NCBI RefSeq assembly: GCF_049275935.1
Contig: NZ_CP184830.1
Span: forward strand, 6,971,134-7,035,133
DNA: 64,000 bases
Reading direction: 5' to 3'
Source: Endozoicomonas_A sp049275935
Lineage (GTDB): Bacteria > Pseudomonadota > Gammaproteobacteria > Pseudomonadales > Endozoicomonadaceae
Below the pieces are notes generated by a model. The model ran no database searches and was not told the origin of the DNA. It was given only the letters and a program-made list of their open reading frames with translations. Positions 43,881-54,327 of the stretch are shown here, one piece after another (positions within the stretch are counted from its first letter, which is position 1; each line of letters starts with the position of its first letter). The position numbers were made by a program, and so were the translations under genes.

Positions 43881-46800
43881 ATGACGAGCGCCCGCCTCAA
43901 CGCGTTAAGACTTGCAGTGGCCATTGCAATCAGCTCTTCCGTCATCAATACACAGGCAATGGCTGGTCGCAGGCTGCAAATAAAGTCTGTCTATTTTCAG
44001 GAACATCTGGAGTTTACCCGGATTGAGGTCATGGTCAGGCCAACTTTAGGGGAAGACCGGCAGCCAATGCCCAAATCCTTTACGACCACCTACAATTACC
44101 CTCATCAGACCGGTGAGAGGGTCTTTCTCTCTAGTTCTATAAGCTTTACAGACAGTCTTTCCTTTGACAGTGGCATTTCCATTGTTGATGTGTTTGAAAC
44201 AGGCGAAAACGGCGTTGCCCGCAAATACACCAAAACCCTGAAAGTGGGTGATGAGGGAGTCTTCAGGTTCACACATGACCTTGCAGAAAAGGAACTGGTC
44301 ATTGAAGTCAGAGGCGGAATCACTGATAGGGGTTCAGTTGAGGTGATTCGCAGTCAATCAGATGGCGCACTGGAACCGCTAACGAAAATCGCCAGCCCTT
44401 CAAGAATGGCCACCTTGCTGAACCTTGTCGAGCTTATGGCAGGAAACCTCGGTAGAAGTGATCATTATGTTCCCCTTGCCACCATTGAAGTAGAAAAAGT
44501 TGCAGTGAATGGGCGCACCTTTATGCAACTTCTTGCTGCGGGCGATCAGCCCCCTGAACTGCAACGTCTGGGACAATCACTCTTTGTCAATGATGATGTT
44601 CTAATGGCAGCAGCGGCCTCTGCCTATATCCAGGTTTATATCCTGGGAGAGGATTTACAACAGCAAGCTCTTAATGAACTTCTGGCACATAGTAAACCCG
44701 TCGGATATGTTGTACACGTCGAAGATCACACACAAGCTTATCCTGTGCCTGCAGGTTATCCGAAGCTGGAGGTCTCAGAAACTCCGGGAGAGGTAATTGT
44801 TTTCCATGGTCAGATGCATGGTCCCGATGATATTGCTTTTGTAGAAAGCCTGTATAACCTCTGGGAAAAAGCTGAGGGTAATAACCCCGCCCAGGCAGTT
44901 GCAACATGGGTTAAACAATATGATGTCAGTGCCTACCAGTCCGTCATTCGAAGCAGGCAGATGACATTGCTGGAGGGGCTTGCTGCGCGGCACCATGCGG
45001 GTGTTAACGAAGATCAACCAGCGACGCTTATAAACGAAGATATGCAGGCAGTGCGTGCGCTTGCAAATTATGAATATCTCCACCAGGCACTGACCAGTGC
45101 TATTCCAGATGGAACATATGGAGCAGCTGAATTTGAACTCACACCGGAACACATCAGAGTCGCTTCGTCAGCCATCACGCCAACCTGGATACAGATTCAA
45201 CTGGCAAAAGAGTTCAGTTTCAAACCGGTATTCAGAGACCTTCTGACTAACCAGTACTTTCTTCAGAATATTCTGAACATTAAACCCGTTGCCGTCGATT
45301 CAGAAACCGATATTTTGCACGACAACAAACAGTTTGCTACCAAAGTCACGGCCGACATGATCAGGCAGCTGATTGAGAGGGAAAGCAAGCTGGAAAAGCA
45401 GCTGTCAACAACAAAAAGTAAACTCACCCGGGTTACATACCAGTTAGGGCTCATATTCAAGAAAGCCACTCCCGGTGAAAAGAAAAAACTCAGAGCACTT
45501 CAACTCAGGCAACAGGCTGAGGATGATTATCTACAGCTTCAGAGACTGAGTATCACCGAAGATCGACCCGGACTGGCTCCCGATGAAACAGGTGAATCGG
45601 AAGCTCAAGGGACCATTCAGCAACAGAGCACCAGCACAAAAGCAGAAAAAGTTCTGGCCGATATGGACTCCTTCACACAGCAGCACCCTCTCAGGCAACA
45701 GGCTCTCAATGCTGCGCTGGGTTTGGCAGAATCAGCAATCAACAGTGCTAAAACAATACCCTGCCTCACGACTTTCGATTTTAACGATGAATTTGCACCG
45801 ATTCACTTGCAGGCGCTGGTCGGGGATGATCTGACGTTTAATGAGGCCAGTCGTATTGTGGAAGTTCATGGCATGGCTAAAAGAGCCATTCACTTCGTCG
45901 AGCATGAACCAGAGGACCTGAAAGACTTCTCGAAATACTTCGCTACCCACTCTGTCAGTGGTAGCAAGATCATTGCTTTGCTGCGTGAAGGTCTGATCAG
46001 CAAGATAGAACTTGAGAACTACATGAAGGCTGTCAGAGGTGTTGATGGTTATCAGACAGTGGATGAATTTGAACACTTCCTTGGCAACAAACACGGCATT
46101 AACCTGCCTCGTTTCAAAGCCGTTGTACAGATACTGTCCGATGAGGGGGTCGATGAATTCATACAGAGTGCCTTTACTCCTGTGATCTCAACTGTCAGTG
46201 ACCCGGCAGGTATGAAAGAATCTGTTGACGGCATGAAAGAGTTCGCAGCCGCAGTCATCGCCAACTATATTCTTGACGATATTGCCTTTGAAAATGGCCG
46301 CAGGACGGCAGCTTTTCTGACCAATGTTCAGGATACCCTGACGCCTTACGCCAATGCTGCCGACCTGTCTGAATCAGACCTGATCAAGGCTATTCATGAC
46401 ACCTTGATGCAGGCTCATGCCACTGCGGTTGAGCAGGGGCTAAATAACTACTGGATCAAACCTTCAGCCTCTCTGGTACAGGCTGTCACCTGGTACTTCT
46501 CCAGCTACAAACCCCTGCTGGCGACCCGCGCCACCTGGCAGGCTGCCGGGCTATCCCTCTCGAACATGTCATTCCTCTATCTTCTGGACCTGACCAACAG
46601 GGGTGATTACCTGCACCGGGTGCTCATACCTTTCCAGCACTGGTTGAAAGGCTTCGGTGTTGATCCTGACCGAACCGGCCAATATGTCTATCACAGTGGA
46701 ATTGAACAAATCTCTGAAGCAGGCGGGCTGGCCATGCCATTGGGCAAGGCCGCTTCCTCAGTCATTCTGCTGAGAACCGGCTCCATGTTATTTGCCAGAC

Positions 46801-47534
46801 AGCACAACGCCAACCCCCAAATGTATCGCAACATTTTCCGTCTGCTGCCTGAAATGGTGAAATCCATGAGCTCCGGACAAGGGGTTCAGGTACCACTGCT
46901 GCAGAGGGTGACGCCACAAAAAGTGAAAAGCCTGGCCTCTGCAACCACCGGTCTGGTGCTGGGTCCGGTAGCCACTGTCGGAGCATGCGTCTATAGTCTT
47001 GTATCAGGGCTCACCTATGCTCAAACCTTCGGATTCGCTCTGGCGTCGAGTCTCGCGTTCGACTTCTTTATGAACGACAACAAGCTGCTCACTCAATGGC
47101 TGGGTGGTCCTCTGGGCCGCACTCTTGACAAGATGAATCGCTGGATAGGCTTGGGGGAAACGCAGGATGAATATGAGCAACGTAACGCTATTGCCTCGCC
47201 TCAACGCCTCAATGAAACCGATGAAGCCTATACAAACCGGGCTAAAGCCAGCAACAGCATGTATGGCTGGACTCGACACGAAAATTATCTACAGTTCCGC
47301 GAACGCCGTGATCGCACCATGAAACTGTTTGAGAATGGCTGGGAGAAATACTTCAGGGAAAATATACCTGAATGGTCATTCTCCCATGCAGAAAGCTTTC
47401 CTTACTCCTACACTTTGGGAGCTTTCTTCGAATGGCGACATGGCAATAACAAGAAAGCTTCTGTTCATGATAAGAGACAGAACCCCGCTGAATGCGTCAT
47501 GCAACCAGCAACCAGTTACACCACTGAACGATGA
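43881..47534 (+). CDS. P8: minimal secreted array paralog (1217 aa)
   Basis: The shortest complete copy, useful as the minimal layout. Signal peptide is residues 1-28 (NTQAMA before GRRLQ). The N-terminal domain reaches about residue 500, followed by only a short coiled-coil (about 500-590) with no LGIDDWDD motif and no minisatellite. The C-terminal domain starts at about 591 (VLADMDSFTQQHPLRQQ), without the GPFQYTP lead-in, and has an in-frame deletion between RIVEVHG and AIHFVEHEPEDL. The hydrophobic segments and the WEKYFREN end are present. The tail EWRHGNNKKASVHDKRQNPAE… runs on through DNA resembling the spacer after the 54328 remnant (GATAAGAGA…), so an original stop or xDEL end seems to have been lost. 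Function is unknown. Confidence 0.92.
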   Translation: MTSARLNALRLAVAIAISSSVINTQAMAGRRLQIKSVYFQEHLEFTRIEVMVRPTLGEDRQPMPKSFTTTYNYPHQTGERVFLSSSISFTDSLSFDSGISIVDVFETGENGVARKYTKTLKVGDEGVFRFTHDLAEKELVIEVRGGITDRGSVEVIRSQSDGALEPLTKIASPSRMATLLNLVELMAGNLGRSDHYVPLATIEVEKVAVNGRTFMQLLAAGDQPPELQRLGQSLFVNDDVLMAAAASAYIQVYILGEDLQQQALNELLAHSKPVGYVVHVEDHTQAYPVPAGYPKLEVSETPGEVIVFHGQMHGPDDIAFVESLYNLWEKAEGNNPAQAVATWVKQYDVSAYQSVIRSRQMTLLEGLAARHHAGVNEDQPATLINEDMQAVRALANYEYLHQALTSAIPDGTYGAAEFELTPEHIRVASSAITPTWIQIQLAKEFSFKPVFRDLLTNQYFLQNILNIKPVAVDSETDILHDNKQFATKVTADMIRQLIERESKLEKQLSTTKSKLTRVTYQLGLIFKKATPGEKKKLRALQLRQQAEDDYLQLQRLSITEDRPGLAPDETGESEAQGTIQQQSTSTKAEKVLADMDSFTQQHPLRQQALNAALGLAESAINSAKTIPCLTTFDFNDEFAPIHLQALVGDDLTFNEASRIVEVHGMAKRAIHFVEHEPEDLKDFSKYFATHSVSGSKIIALLREGLISKIELENYMKAVRGVDGYQTVDEFEHFLGNKHGINLPRFKAVVQILSDEGVDEFIQSAFTPVISTVSDPAGMKESVDGMKEFAAAVIANYILDDIAFENGRRTAAFLTNVQDTLTPYANAADLSESDLIKAIHDTLMQAHATAVEQGLNNYWIKPSASLVQAVTWYFSSYKPLLATRATWQAAGLSLSNMSFLYLLDLTNRGDYLHRVLIPFQHWLKGFGVDPDRTGQYVYHSGIEQISEAGGLAMPLGKAASSVILLRTGSMLFARQHNANPQMYRNIFRLLPEMVKSMSSGQGVQVPLLQRVTPQKVKSLASATTGLVLGPVATVGACVYSLVSGLTYAQTFGFALASSLAFDFFMNDNKLLTQWLGGPLGRTLDKMNRWIGLGETQDEYEQRNAIASPQRLNETDEAYTNRAKASNSMYGWTRHENYLQFRERRDRTMKLFENGWEKYFRENIPEWSFSHAESFPYSYTLGAFFEWRHGNNKKASVHDKRQNPAECVMQPATSYTTER

Positions 47535-47641
47535 AATACAGGTGATGGCTGCAGGTGTGAGCGTTTCCTCCTCCAGTCCACAGAGGTTTCTCTGCTGAAA
47601 GAGCCTGAAGCTACTCACACAAGCAAACACACAAGCAAATG

Positions 47642-47748
47642 ACAGCCATGAGCGAATGTCAGCCATGAGCGATCACAAGTTGCTTCCTCGCCTGGTGTGG
47701 TCATCACTTTTCGCGGTAATAAAAAGTACTCAGCTCTGAGGTAGTAGA
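47642..47748 (+). promoter_or_regulatory. P9 leader: 17-bp-type repeats, conserved block, RBS
   Basis: Two CAGCCATGAGCGA units (near 47643 and 47660) are followed by TTCCTCGCCTGGTGTGG, CTTTTCGCGGTAAT and CTCTGAGGTAGTAGA before ATG 47749. This is a full-length leader like those of P1 and P3. The preceding 47535-47641 shows only degenerate spacer sequence. Confidence 0.55.
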
Positions 47749-50700
47749 ATGACAAATGCTCGCCCCAAAGTATTGAGCCTTGCTGTGGCCTTTGCAATCA
47801 GCTCTTCCATCATTGCCACAGAGGCACTGGCCGGTCGCAGGCTGCAGATAAAACCTGTCGACATTCAAGACAATGAACATGCGCAGTTTATCCAGAGTGA
47901 GGTGGAGGTTCGGCCAACTTTAGGTCTTGACCAGCAGCCAATACCCAAATCCTTTACAACCACCTACACGCCTGAGGCTGAGTTAGATGATTGGTGCCAT
48001 CTTAGTCCTTCAAAAAGCTTAGGCGGCCTTTCTTTTTCTTTTGATAGAGGCTTTTCCATTGTCGATCAGTTTGAGACAGGCGAGAATGACGTTGCTCAGA
48101 AATACACCAAAGTCCTGAAGGTGGGCGATGAGGGAGTCTTCAGGTTTACCCATAGCCTTGACGCAGAGGAACTGTTGATTGAAGTCAGGGCAGGAATGAC
48201 CGATGAGGATTCAGTTAACTCTGTTCGTGCTGGATTATCTGGCGGCCAACCATTAGAACCGTCAACGAAACTAGCCAGCACCGAAGAACTGTATTCAATG
48301 CTGTTGTGTGCCGATGACAGGGCAGGAAGCCTGGGTTCAGGCGATCACTATGTCGCCCTTGCCACCATTAAAGTAAAACAGGTTGCAGTCAATGGGCGTA
48401 CATTCATGCGCCTTATCTCAGGGGGTGCTCAGCCTCCCGGGCTAAAGCGCCTGGGCCAATCGCTCTTTGTTAATGATGGGGCTCTGCTGACGGCTGCCAC
48501 TTCTGCCTATATTCAGGTTCACGTCCTGGGAGGAGATATACAACAGAGGGCTCTCAATGAACTGTTGGAACACAACAAACCCGTTGGCTATGTTGTACAC
48601 GCCGATGATGACACGCTGGTTTATCCTGTGCCTTCGGGTTATCCAAAACTTGAAGTGACTCAGACTGCTGAGGATATCATTATTTTCCGTGGCCATAATC
48701 CGAATCCAGCCGATGTCGCTTTTGTAGAAAACCTTCTTAACCTCAAAGAAGCTGAGGCTCACAACTCCGCTAATCCAGTATCAGTTCTTGTTTTAAAATC
48801 TAATGTCAAAAGGTACCTGCGGTTCATTCGAAGCAGGCAGCTGGCGCTGCTGGAGGAGTTTGTTGCGCGGCACAATGCTGGAGTGAACGAAGATCAAACG
48901 ACGCTTGCACACGAAGATAAAGAGACGGCGCTTGCACTGGCAAAATATGAATCTCTGCAGCAGGCGCTGAGCATTGCTGACCAAGATGAAACATTTCGGT
49001 TTGCGTTCACAGCAGACCACATCAGAGCTGCTTCGTCACTCATCACGCCAATCTGGATGCAGGCCCAACTCTTAAAACGCTTCAGCTTCAACCCTGTACT
49101 CAGAGACCTTCTGACTAGCCAGCATGCTGTTGAGAATATTCTTAATCATATATCCACTGTCGTTAAATTAGAGACCGACGACTTACACGACGACAAACAG
49201 TTTTATGTCAAATTCAGGAAAAACCTGGCCAGACAGCTGGCTGAACGGGACAGCGACCTGCAAGAGCTTCTTCAGAAAGAGGCAGTCGAACTCTTGCAGC
49301 TTGAATACAGGTTGCAGCGGGCACCGGAAATAGCCGATACCGGCGATGAGATAAAACTGGAAGTGCAACAACTCCTTCAGATCATTAAGGGTAAAGTTGC
49401 AAAGCTTCTTGTGCAGCTGGAAGATCAGCAAAGCCTGCAAAATACAATTATTCAGAAAATCGGGCGAATTCCTGAGCTGGAACAGGAAGTTCTTTTTGCC
49501 AGAAGTCTTTACAACGCTGAACTGGCAGTAGCACTTGGCAAGGATGACTGGAGTGATACCCGGTCACTGGATGAGCATGCCAGACGCCTCCTGGAGAAAA
49601 TTAATGGTATGCACAGAGCGGCTGCCTCAGCAGGACAGCCTCAGGAAGAACCTGAAAAGACGACACTGAATACTCAAGCCACTAAAGAAGCAACTTTCGT
49701 CAAACTCAGACAAGATGCTCTGGCTGAGGTTCCTGATCCTGAACTGAATGAAGACAGTAAATTACAAGACCGTCAGGCACTGAATGTACTGGAATCCGTA
49801 GAAAAACTACTCAAGATCAAAGTCAATGAAGGAGATGACATGACAGCAAGGCTTGAGAGGGTTCGAACCAGGCTTGTCAGGCAAATGGCTCGTCCGGGAT
49901 CTCAACCAGGATACGTTCCTGATTCAGAGGTAGTCAAAGGCGACATAGAAGAAGCTGAAAGTGCGCTGGAGGAACTTCATCGCAAACTGGATGCTGTTCA
50001 TGGTAAACAAGTGCTATTTGCACATTCTACTGACGTCCGCCCTGACACGGTCAGAGATACCACTGCTCTCAATCAGGCAATGAAACAAATTCAGACCGGG
50101 TTGGGTCTGACTCAGGATGATAATCAAACCCCTGAAGACCTGATAGACGGCATTAAACGTTTTCTGAAAAGAAACAGGGACGAGACAGATAGACGAGTTG
50201 AAACCTTTAAGAAACTGGGTGCTGCCATCAAAGATCTCAGACCCCCTTTTGAGAGTGACCCTGATAACATGTCAGAAGAGGATTACATGAATGCTGTCAG
50301 AAACTATGTAGCCGCTTATGGTCGGGATGAAGTCGATTTCGCAATAGGCGAACTGCCTGAAACCAGAAGAAAGTACACTCAGGTTACGAAATACCTGCAT
50401 GAGCACGAATTTAGAGAAATGGAATTGGCTCATGCACAATTTCGAGAAAAACAAGCACAAGAGGCTCTGAATAGAAAAAATCAGGACATTAACCATTCCA
50501 AAGACATTGATCCGCAAACTAAAACCTCACTTGAGGACGAGAGAGCTGAGCTGGATTTAGTCCTGGAACAGAAAAAAACGCTGAAGTCAGAAGCACAAAA
50601 AGCTCTGGAGGATCATAAAGCGAGTCTTAAAGCCATTGAAGAAACTGTGGGCGTTAAACCAGATTCTACTGCTAACTATGATGACCGGGTTAATGCCCTG

Positions 50701-52950
50701 AGAAACAAAAAACTGGAACTGGGTGGGAATGATGGCAATGGCGGCAGGATTCAGCAACTGATTCAGGAACAGGACCGTCTGGAAAGTGAGATTGAAGCCA
50801 GAGAAGCAGATATTGAGAGAATGAAGGAAGTGCTGAGAGCGGCAGGCAAAGCCGTCAAAAATGACGGCGGTCCCTTCCGGTATACCCCGGGACAGGTAAA
50901 AGTTCTGGCCGAGATGCACGACTTCATAAAGCAGCACTCTCTCAAGAAACAAGCTCTGGAAGCCGCAACAGGTCTGGCAGCCTCTGCGGTAAACAGTGGT
51001 AAGGTCATACCCTTTCTTACCACTTTCGATTTTGACGATGAGTTTGCCCCCATTCGCTTGCAGGCGCTGGTCGGAAAAGACCTGACGTTTAATCAGGCCA
51101 GTCGGATTGTGGGAGTTTTCAAAAGCCTGAAAAGAAGCTTCCCGCTCTCCCCCTCTGAGCCAGATATCATGGAACAAGTCGAGAGTCTGGCGCACAGGGT
51201 CAGGAGTGAGATAGGAAGTGGGGCTCAACAATACGACGAGGTCATTATCGGCATGGGCGAAACAGCCATTCACTTCGTCGAACATGAATCAGGAGACCTG
51301 ACAGACTTCTCGGAATACTTCGCTACTCATTCTGCCAGTGGTAACAAAATTATAGCTCTGCTGCGTGAAGGACTGATCAGCAAGATTGAGCTTGAAAACT
51401 ACATGAAAGCTGCCAAAGATGTCGGTGGTTATCTGACAGCGGCTGAATTTGAACACTTCCTGGGCAACAAACATGGCATCAATGTGCTCCGCTTCAAAGC
51501 CGTTGTCCAGATGCTGTCCGATGCAGGAGTTGATGAGTTCATACAGAGTGCCTTTACTCCTGTGGCCGTTACTGCTACTGAACCGGCAGGAATGAAAGAG
51601 TCGGTTGCCGGTATGAAAGAGTACTCTGCCGCGATCATCGCCAACTATATTCTTGACGATATTGCCTTTGAAAATGGCCGCAGGACGGCAGCCTTTCTGA
51701 CCAATGTTCAGGATACCCTGACGCCTTATGCCAATGCTGCCGGCCTGTCTGAGTCAGACCTGATCAAGGCTATCAATAGCACCTTGATGCAGGCTCATGC
51801 CGCAGCGGTTGAGCACCAGCTGAATGAGTACTGGCTCAAACCATCAGCCTTTCTGGTACAGGCTGTCACCTGGTACTTCTCCAGCTACGCCCCCTTGCTG
51901 GCGACCCACACCACCTGGCAGGCTACCGAGCTATCCTTCTTGAACATGTCATTCCTCTATCTTCTGGATCTGACCAACAGGGGTGATTACCTGCACCGGA
52001 TGCTCACACCTTTCCAGCACTGGTTGGAACGCTTCGGTGTTGATCTTGACCGAACTGACGAATATGCCGACCGCAGTGGAATTGAACAAGTCACTGAAGT
52101 GAGCGGACTGGCCATGCCAATGGGTAGAGCCGCTTCCTCAGTCATTTTACTGAGAACCGGCTCCATGTTGTTTGCCAGGCAGTACAACGCCAACCCGCAT
52201 ATGTACCACAGTATTTTTCGTCTGGCACCCGAAATAGTGAAGTCCATGGGTTCCGGACAAGGGCTTCAGGTACCACTGCTGCACCGGGCGACACCACAAA
52301 AAGTAAAAACCCTGGCCTCGGCCACAGCCGGTCTGGTGCTGGGTCCGGTAGCCACTGTCGGAGCATACGCTCATGGCCTTATATCTGGATTCACTTATGC
52401 TCAAACCTTTGGATTTGCTCTGGCGTCGAGTCTCACCTTCGACTTTTTTATGAACGACAACAAGATGCTCACGCAATGGCTGGGTGGACCTCTGGGTCGA
52501 AGCCTTGACAGGATTAATCGCTGGCTCGGCCTGGGGGAAAACCGGGATAAATATGTGAAACGTACGGCTATTGCTTCGCCTCAACGCTTTAATGAAACCG
52601 ATGAAGCCTATGCAAAGCGTGTTAAAGCAGGCAAAAAAATGTATGGCTGGACGCGACACGAAAATTATCTGCAATTCCGTGACCGCCGTGATCGTACCAT
52701 GAAGTTGTTTGAGAATGGCTGGGAGAAATACTTCAGGGACAATGTGCCTAAATGGTCATTCTCCCACGCAGAAAGTATTCCTTACTCCTACACTCTGGGA
52801 AACTTCAATGATTGGCAAAAGAGTGATGATCAGATAAATAACCCTCAAACCAAATCAACCACCATCCCCACAGCCGAGAAAGCAGCGCTGGCTGGTCTTG
52901 AGGTTAAGAAGTCCGATCTGGAAGACAAGAATACCTATGACGAACTTTGA
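47749..52950 (+). CDS. P9: secreted coiled-coil array paralog (1733 aa), C-terminal YDEL
   Basis: Signal peptide is residues 1-28 (IATEALA before GRRLQ). The N-terminal domain reaches about residue 490 and has a divergent insert (LGGLSFSFDRGFS) in place of the usual GFTDVLSG segment. The middle differs from P1-P6. One LGKDDWSDTRS motif (about 596) is followed by LLKIKVNEGDD, then a module shared only with P10 and P11: LGLTQDDNQTPEDL (about 785), ELPETRRKYTQVT (about 867) and LRNKKLELGGNDG. The C-terminal domain runs from about 1040 (GGPFRYTPGQ) and looks complete. The tail is LEVKKSDLEDKNTYDEL, in line with the RDEL tails of P1 and P3. An IS200-like transposase element follows 130 bp downstream. 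Confidence 0.93.
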   Translation: MTNARPKVLSLAVAFAISSSIIATEALAGRRLQIKPVDIQDNEHAQFIQSEVEVRPTLGLDQQPIPKSFTTTYTPEAELDDWCHLSPSKSLGGLSFSFDRGFSIVDQFETGENDVAQKYTKVLKVGDEGVFRFTHSLDAEELLIEVRAGMTDEDSVNSVRAGLSGGQPLEPSTKLASTEELYSMLLCADDRAGSLGSGDHYVALATIKVKQVAVNGRTFMRLISGGAQPPGLKRLGQSLFVNDGALLTAATSAYIQVHVLGGDIQQRALNELLEHNKPVGYVVHADDDTLVYPVPSGYPKLEVTQTAEDIIIFRGHNPNPADVAFVENLLNLKEAEAHNSANPVSVLVLKSNVKRYLRFIRSRQLALLEEFVARHNAGVNEDQTTLAHEDKETALALAKYESLQQALSIADQDETFRFAFTADHIRAASSLITPIWMQAQLLKRFSFNPVLRDLLTSQHAVENILNHISTVVKLETDDLHDDKQFYVKFRKNLARQLAERDSDLQELLQKEAVELLQLEYRLQRAPEIADTGDEIKLEVQQLLQIIKGKVAKLLVQLEDQQSLQNTIIQKIGRIPELEQEVLFARSLYNAELAVALGKDDWSDTRSLDEHARRLLEKINGMHRAAASAGQPQEEPEKTTLNTQATKEATFVKLRQDALAEVPDPELNEDSKLQDRQALNVLESVEKLLKIKVNEGDDMTARLERVRTRLVRQMARPGSQPGYVPDSEVVKGDIEEAESALEELHRKLDAVHGKQVLFAHSTDVRPDTVRDTTALNQAMKQIQTGLGLTQDDNQTPEDLIDGIKRFLKRNRDETDRRVETFKKLGAAIKDLRPPFESDPDNMSEEDYMNAVRNYVAAYGRDEVDFAIGELPETRRKYTQVTKYLHEHEFREMELAHAQFREKQAQEALNRKNQDINHSKDIDPQTKTSLEDERAELDLVLEQKKTLKSEAQKALEDHKASLKAIEETVGVKPDSTANYDDRVNALRNKKLELGGNDGNGGRIQQLIQEQDRLESEIEAREADIERMKEVLRAAGKAVKNDGGPFRYTPGQVKVLAEMHDFIKQHSLKKQALEAATGLAASAVNSGKVIPFLTTFDFDDEFAPIRLQALVGKDLTFNQASRIVGVFKSLKRSFPLSPSEPDIMEQVESLAHRVRSEIGSGAQQYDEVIIGMGETAIHFVEHESGDLTDFSEYFATHSASGNKIIALLREGLISKIELENYMKAAKDVGGYLTAAEFEHFLGNKHGINVLRFKAVVQMLSDAGVDEFIQSAFTPVAVTATEPAGMKESVAGMKEYSAAIIANYILDDIAFENGRRTAAFLTNVQDTLTPYANAAGLSESDLIKAINSTLMQAHAAAVEHQLNEYWLKPSAFLVQAVTWYFSSYAPLLATHTTWQATELSFLNMSFLYLLDLTNRGDYLHRMLTPFQHWLERFGVDLDRTDEYADRSGIEQVTEVSGLAMPMGRAASSVILLRTGSMLFARQYNANPHMYHSIFRLAPEIVKSMGSGQGLQVPLLHRATPQKVKTLASATAGLVLGPVATVGAYAHGLISGFTYAQTFGFALASSLTFDFFMNDNKMLTQWLGGPLGRSLDRINRWLGLGENRDKYVKRTAIASPQRFNETDEAYAKRVKAGKKMYGWTRHENYLQFRDRRDRTMKLFENGWEKYFRDNVPKWSFSHAESIPYSYTLGNFNDWQKSDDQINNPQTKSTTIPTAEKAALAGLEVKKSDLEDKNTYDEL

Positions 52951-53080
52951 TATCAGAAACCAGTGAATGACCCCTTTAGAAAAGAAGAAAAAAAAAAAAA
53001 GACACCCATAAATTTGCTTTACCACCCATCTGGTCTACTTTTTCACCCATCACTGATTTTTTACCCAAACAGGTGAGTCC

Positions 53081-54064
53081 ATGGCTCAGGCCCGCAATAC
53101 ACTGATTGACCCCAGCTCAACGCCCTATTACCAATGCATGGCAAGATGTGTTCGTCAGGCTTACCTCTGTGGAGAGAACCACCTGACTGGCAAGAACTAC
53201 GAGCATCGCCGCCAGTGGGTGGTGGATAAACTCCGGGAACTGGTTTCAGTCTTTGCTATCGAAGTCTGCGCTTACGCAGTCATGTCAAACCATTATCATG
53301 TGGTTTTGCACATCAATCAGTCATCTGCCAGAGGCTGGTCACGGAATGAAGTGCTTCATCGTTGGACAACCTTGTTCAGAGGTCCGCTTCTGGTGCAAAG
53401 GTATCTGGCCGCTGACAAACTGGGCAGCGCTGAGTTGGCCCGTATTGATGAATATGCTGAGGAATACCGGCGTCGTTTAATGGATATCAGCTGGTTTATG
53501 CGCTGCCTGAATGAATACCTTGCTCGTGAGGCCAATAAAGAAGACCAGTGTAAAGGACGCTTCTGGGAAGGTCGCTTTAAAAGCCAGGCATTGCTGGACG
53601 AGGCAGCTTTACTGACCTGCATGACCTACGTTGACTTGAATCCGATTCGGGCTGGTAAGGTAGAAACACCGGAAGCATCAGACTACACGTCGATTCAGGA
53701 ACGCGTGGAGCAGGTTAGACATTCTGAGACTAAAAATCAGCCGCTGACCCTGAAACCTTTTTGTTTGCAGGGCCAGAATAAGGACGTTGCCCTTCCCTAC
53801 CTTCTTCACGACTATCTGGAACTGGTTGACTGGAGTGGCCGCGTTGTCAGGACAGACAAGAAAGGTTCCATTCCGTCGTGTACCCCTCCTATTCTTGAAA
53901 GATTGGAAATTGATCCGGATGAGTGGCTGAAAACCATGCAATGGAATAATCGTTTTTATCGGGCAGTTGGCCGTCTGAAGGCGATGAAGGCTTATGCACT
54001 TGAAGCCGGACAGAAGTGGCTTCGAGGTTTAAACGCCTGCAGTCGTTTGTACCTGACAGGTTAG
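53081..54064 (+). CDS. IS200-like / REP-associated (RAYT-type) HUH transposase, 327 aa
   Basis: This is a Y1-type HUH single-strand transposase. The HUH motif is His71-Tyr72-His73 in MSNHYHVVLHIN, where it should chelate the catalytic metal. A conserved downstream block, GRFWEGRFKSQALLDE and YVDLNPIRAG, matches IS200-like / RAYT proteins. The nucleophile should be a tyrosine in the helix before GRFWEG; Tyr146 (LNEYLARE) is the best visible candidate, not proven. The length is typical of RAYTs with a C-terminal extension. The RBS AGGTGAG (53071-53077) fits ATG 53081. It is the only non-family gene in the array, apparently intact, and is flanked by ATGGGTGTC-type repeats. It is probably unrelated in function to the neighbours but may mobilise REP-like sequences. 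Confidence 0.88.
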   Translation: MAQARNTLIDPSSTPYYQCMARCVRQAYLCGENHLTGKNYEHRRQWVVDKLRELVSVFAIEVCAYAVMSNHYHVVLHINQSSARGWSRNEVLHRWTTLFRGPLLVQRYLAADKLGSAELARIDEYAEEYRRRLMDISWFMRCLNEYLAREANKEDQCKGRFWEGRFKSQALLDEAALLTCMTYVDLNPIRAGKVETPEASDYTSIQERVEQVRHSETKNQPLTLKPFCLQGQNKDVALPYLLHDYLELVDWSGRVVRTDKKGSIPSCTPPILERLEIDPDEWLKTMQWNNRFYRAVGRLKAMKAYALEAGQKWLRGLNACSRLYLTG

Positions 54065-54327
54065 CGTAGAAGTCAGTTAAGACGTCAAAGACCCTCTCTT
54101 TATCTCTCTTCGACTTATGTCGGAATGGATTTGTACTGCCTGAGTTATGGCTTGAAAGACTCTGTGCGTTTAATGGCTCTCTGTGTGGCTCGTTGATACG
54201 CTACTTGAGGATAGATTTTCTGATACTTTTTGGGAATACGGTTTTTGAGTGTCTTATTTTTTTATTAATTTTTATGGGTGTCTTATTTTTTTTCTTTTTT
54301 TATTTTATGGGTGTCTTATTTTTTTTT
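54065..54327. other. Non-coding 3' part of the transposon with ~33-bp T-rich repeats
   Basis: Bases 54065-54240 show no recognisable feature. From 54247 to 54327 there are three units of about 30-33 bp of the type GTGTCTTATTTTTTT…TTATGG, ending in a T10 run. An apparent frame of about 68 codons starting at 54193 is just T-rich DNA (poly-Phe/Leu) joined to the P-family remnant and is not a credible gene start. Confidence 0.55.

Noticed and set aside
54193..54327. Hydrophobic small protein start (poly-Phe/Leu) before the remnant.
   Set aside because: The sequence is the T-rich transposon end; only the last 24 codons match the family.
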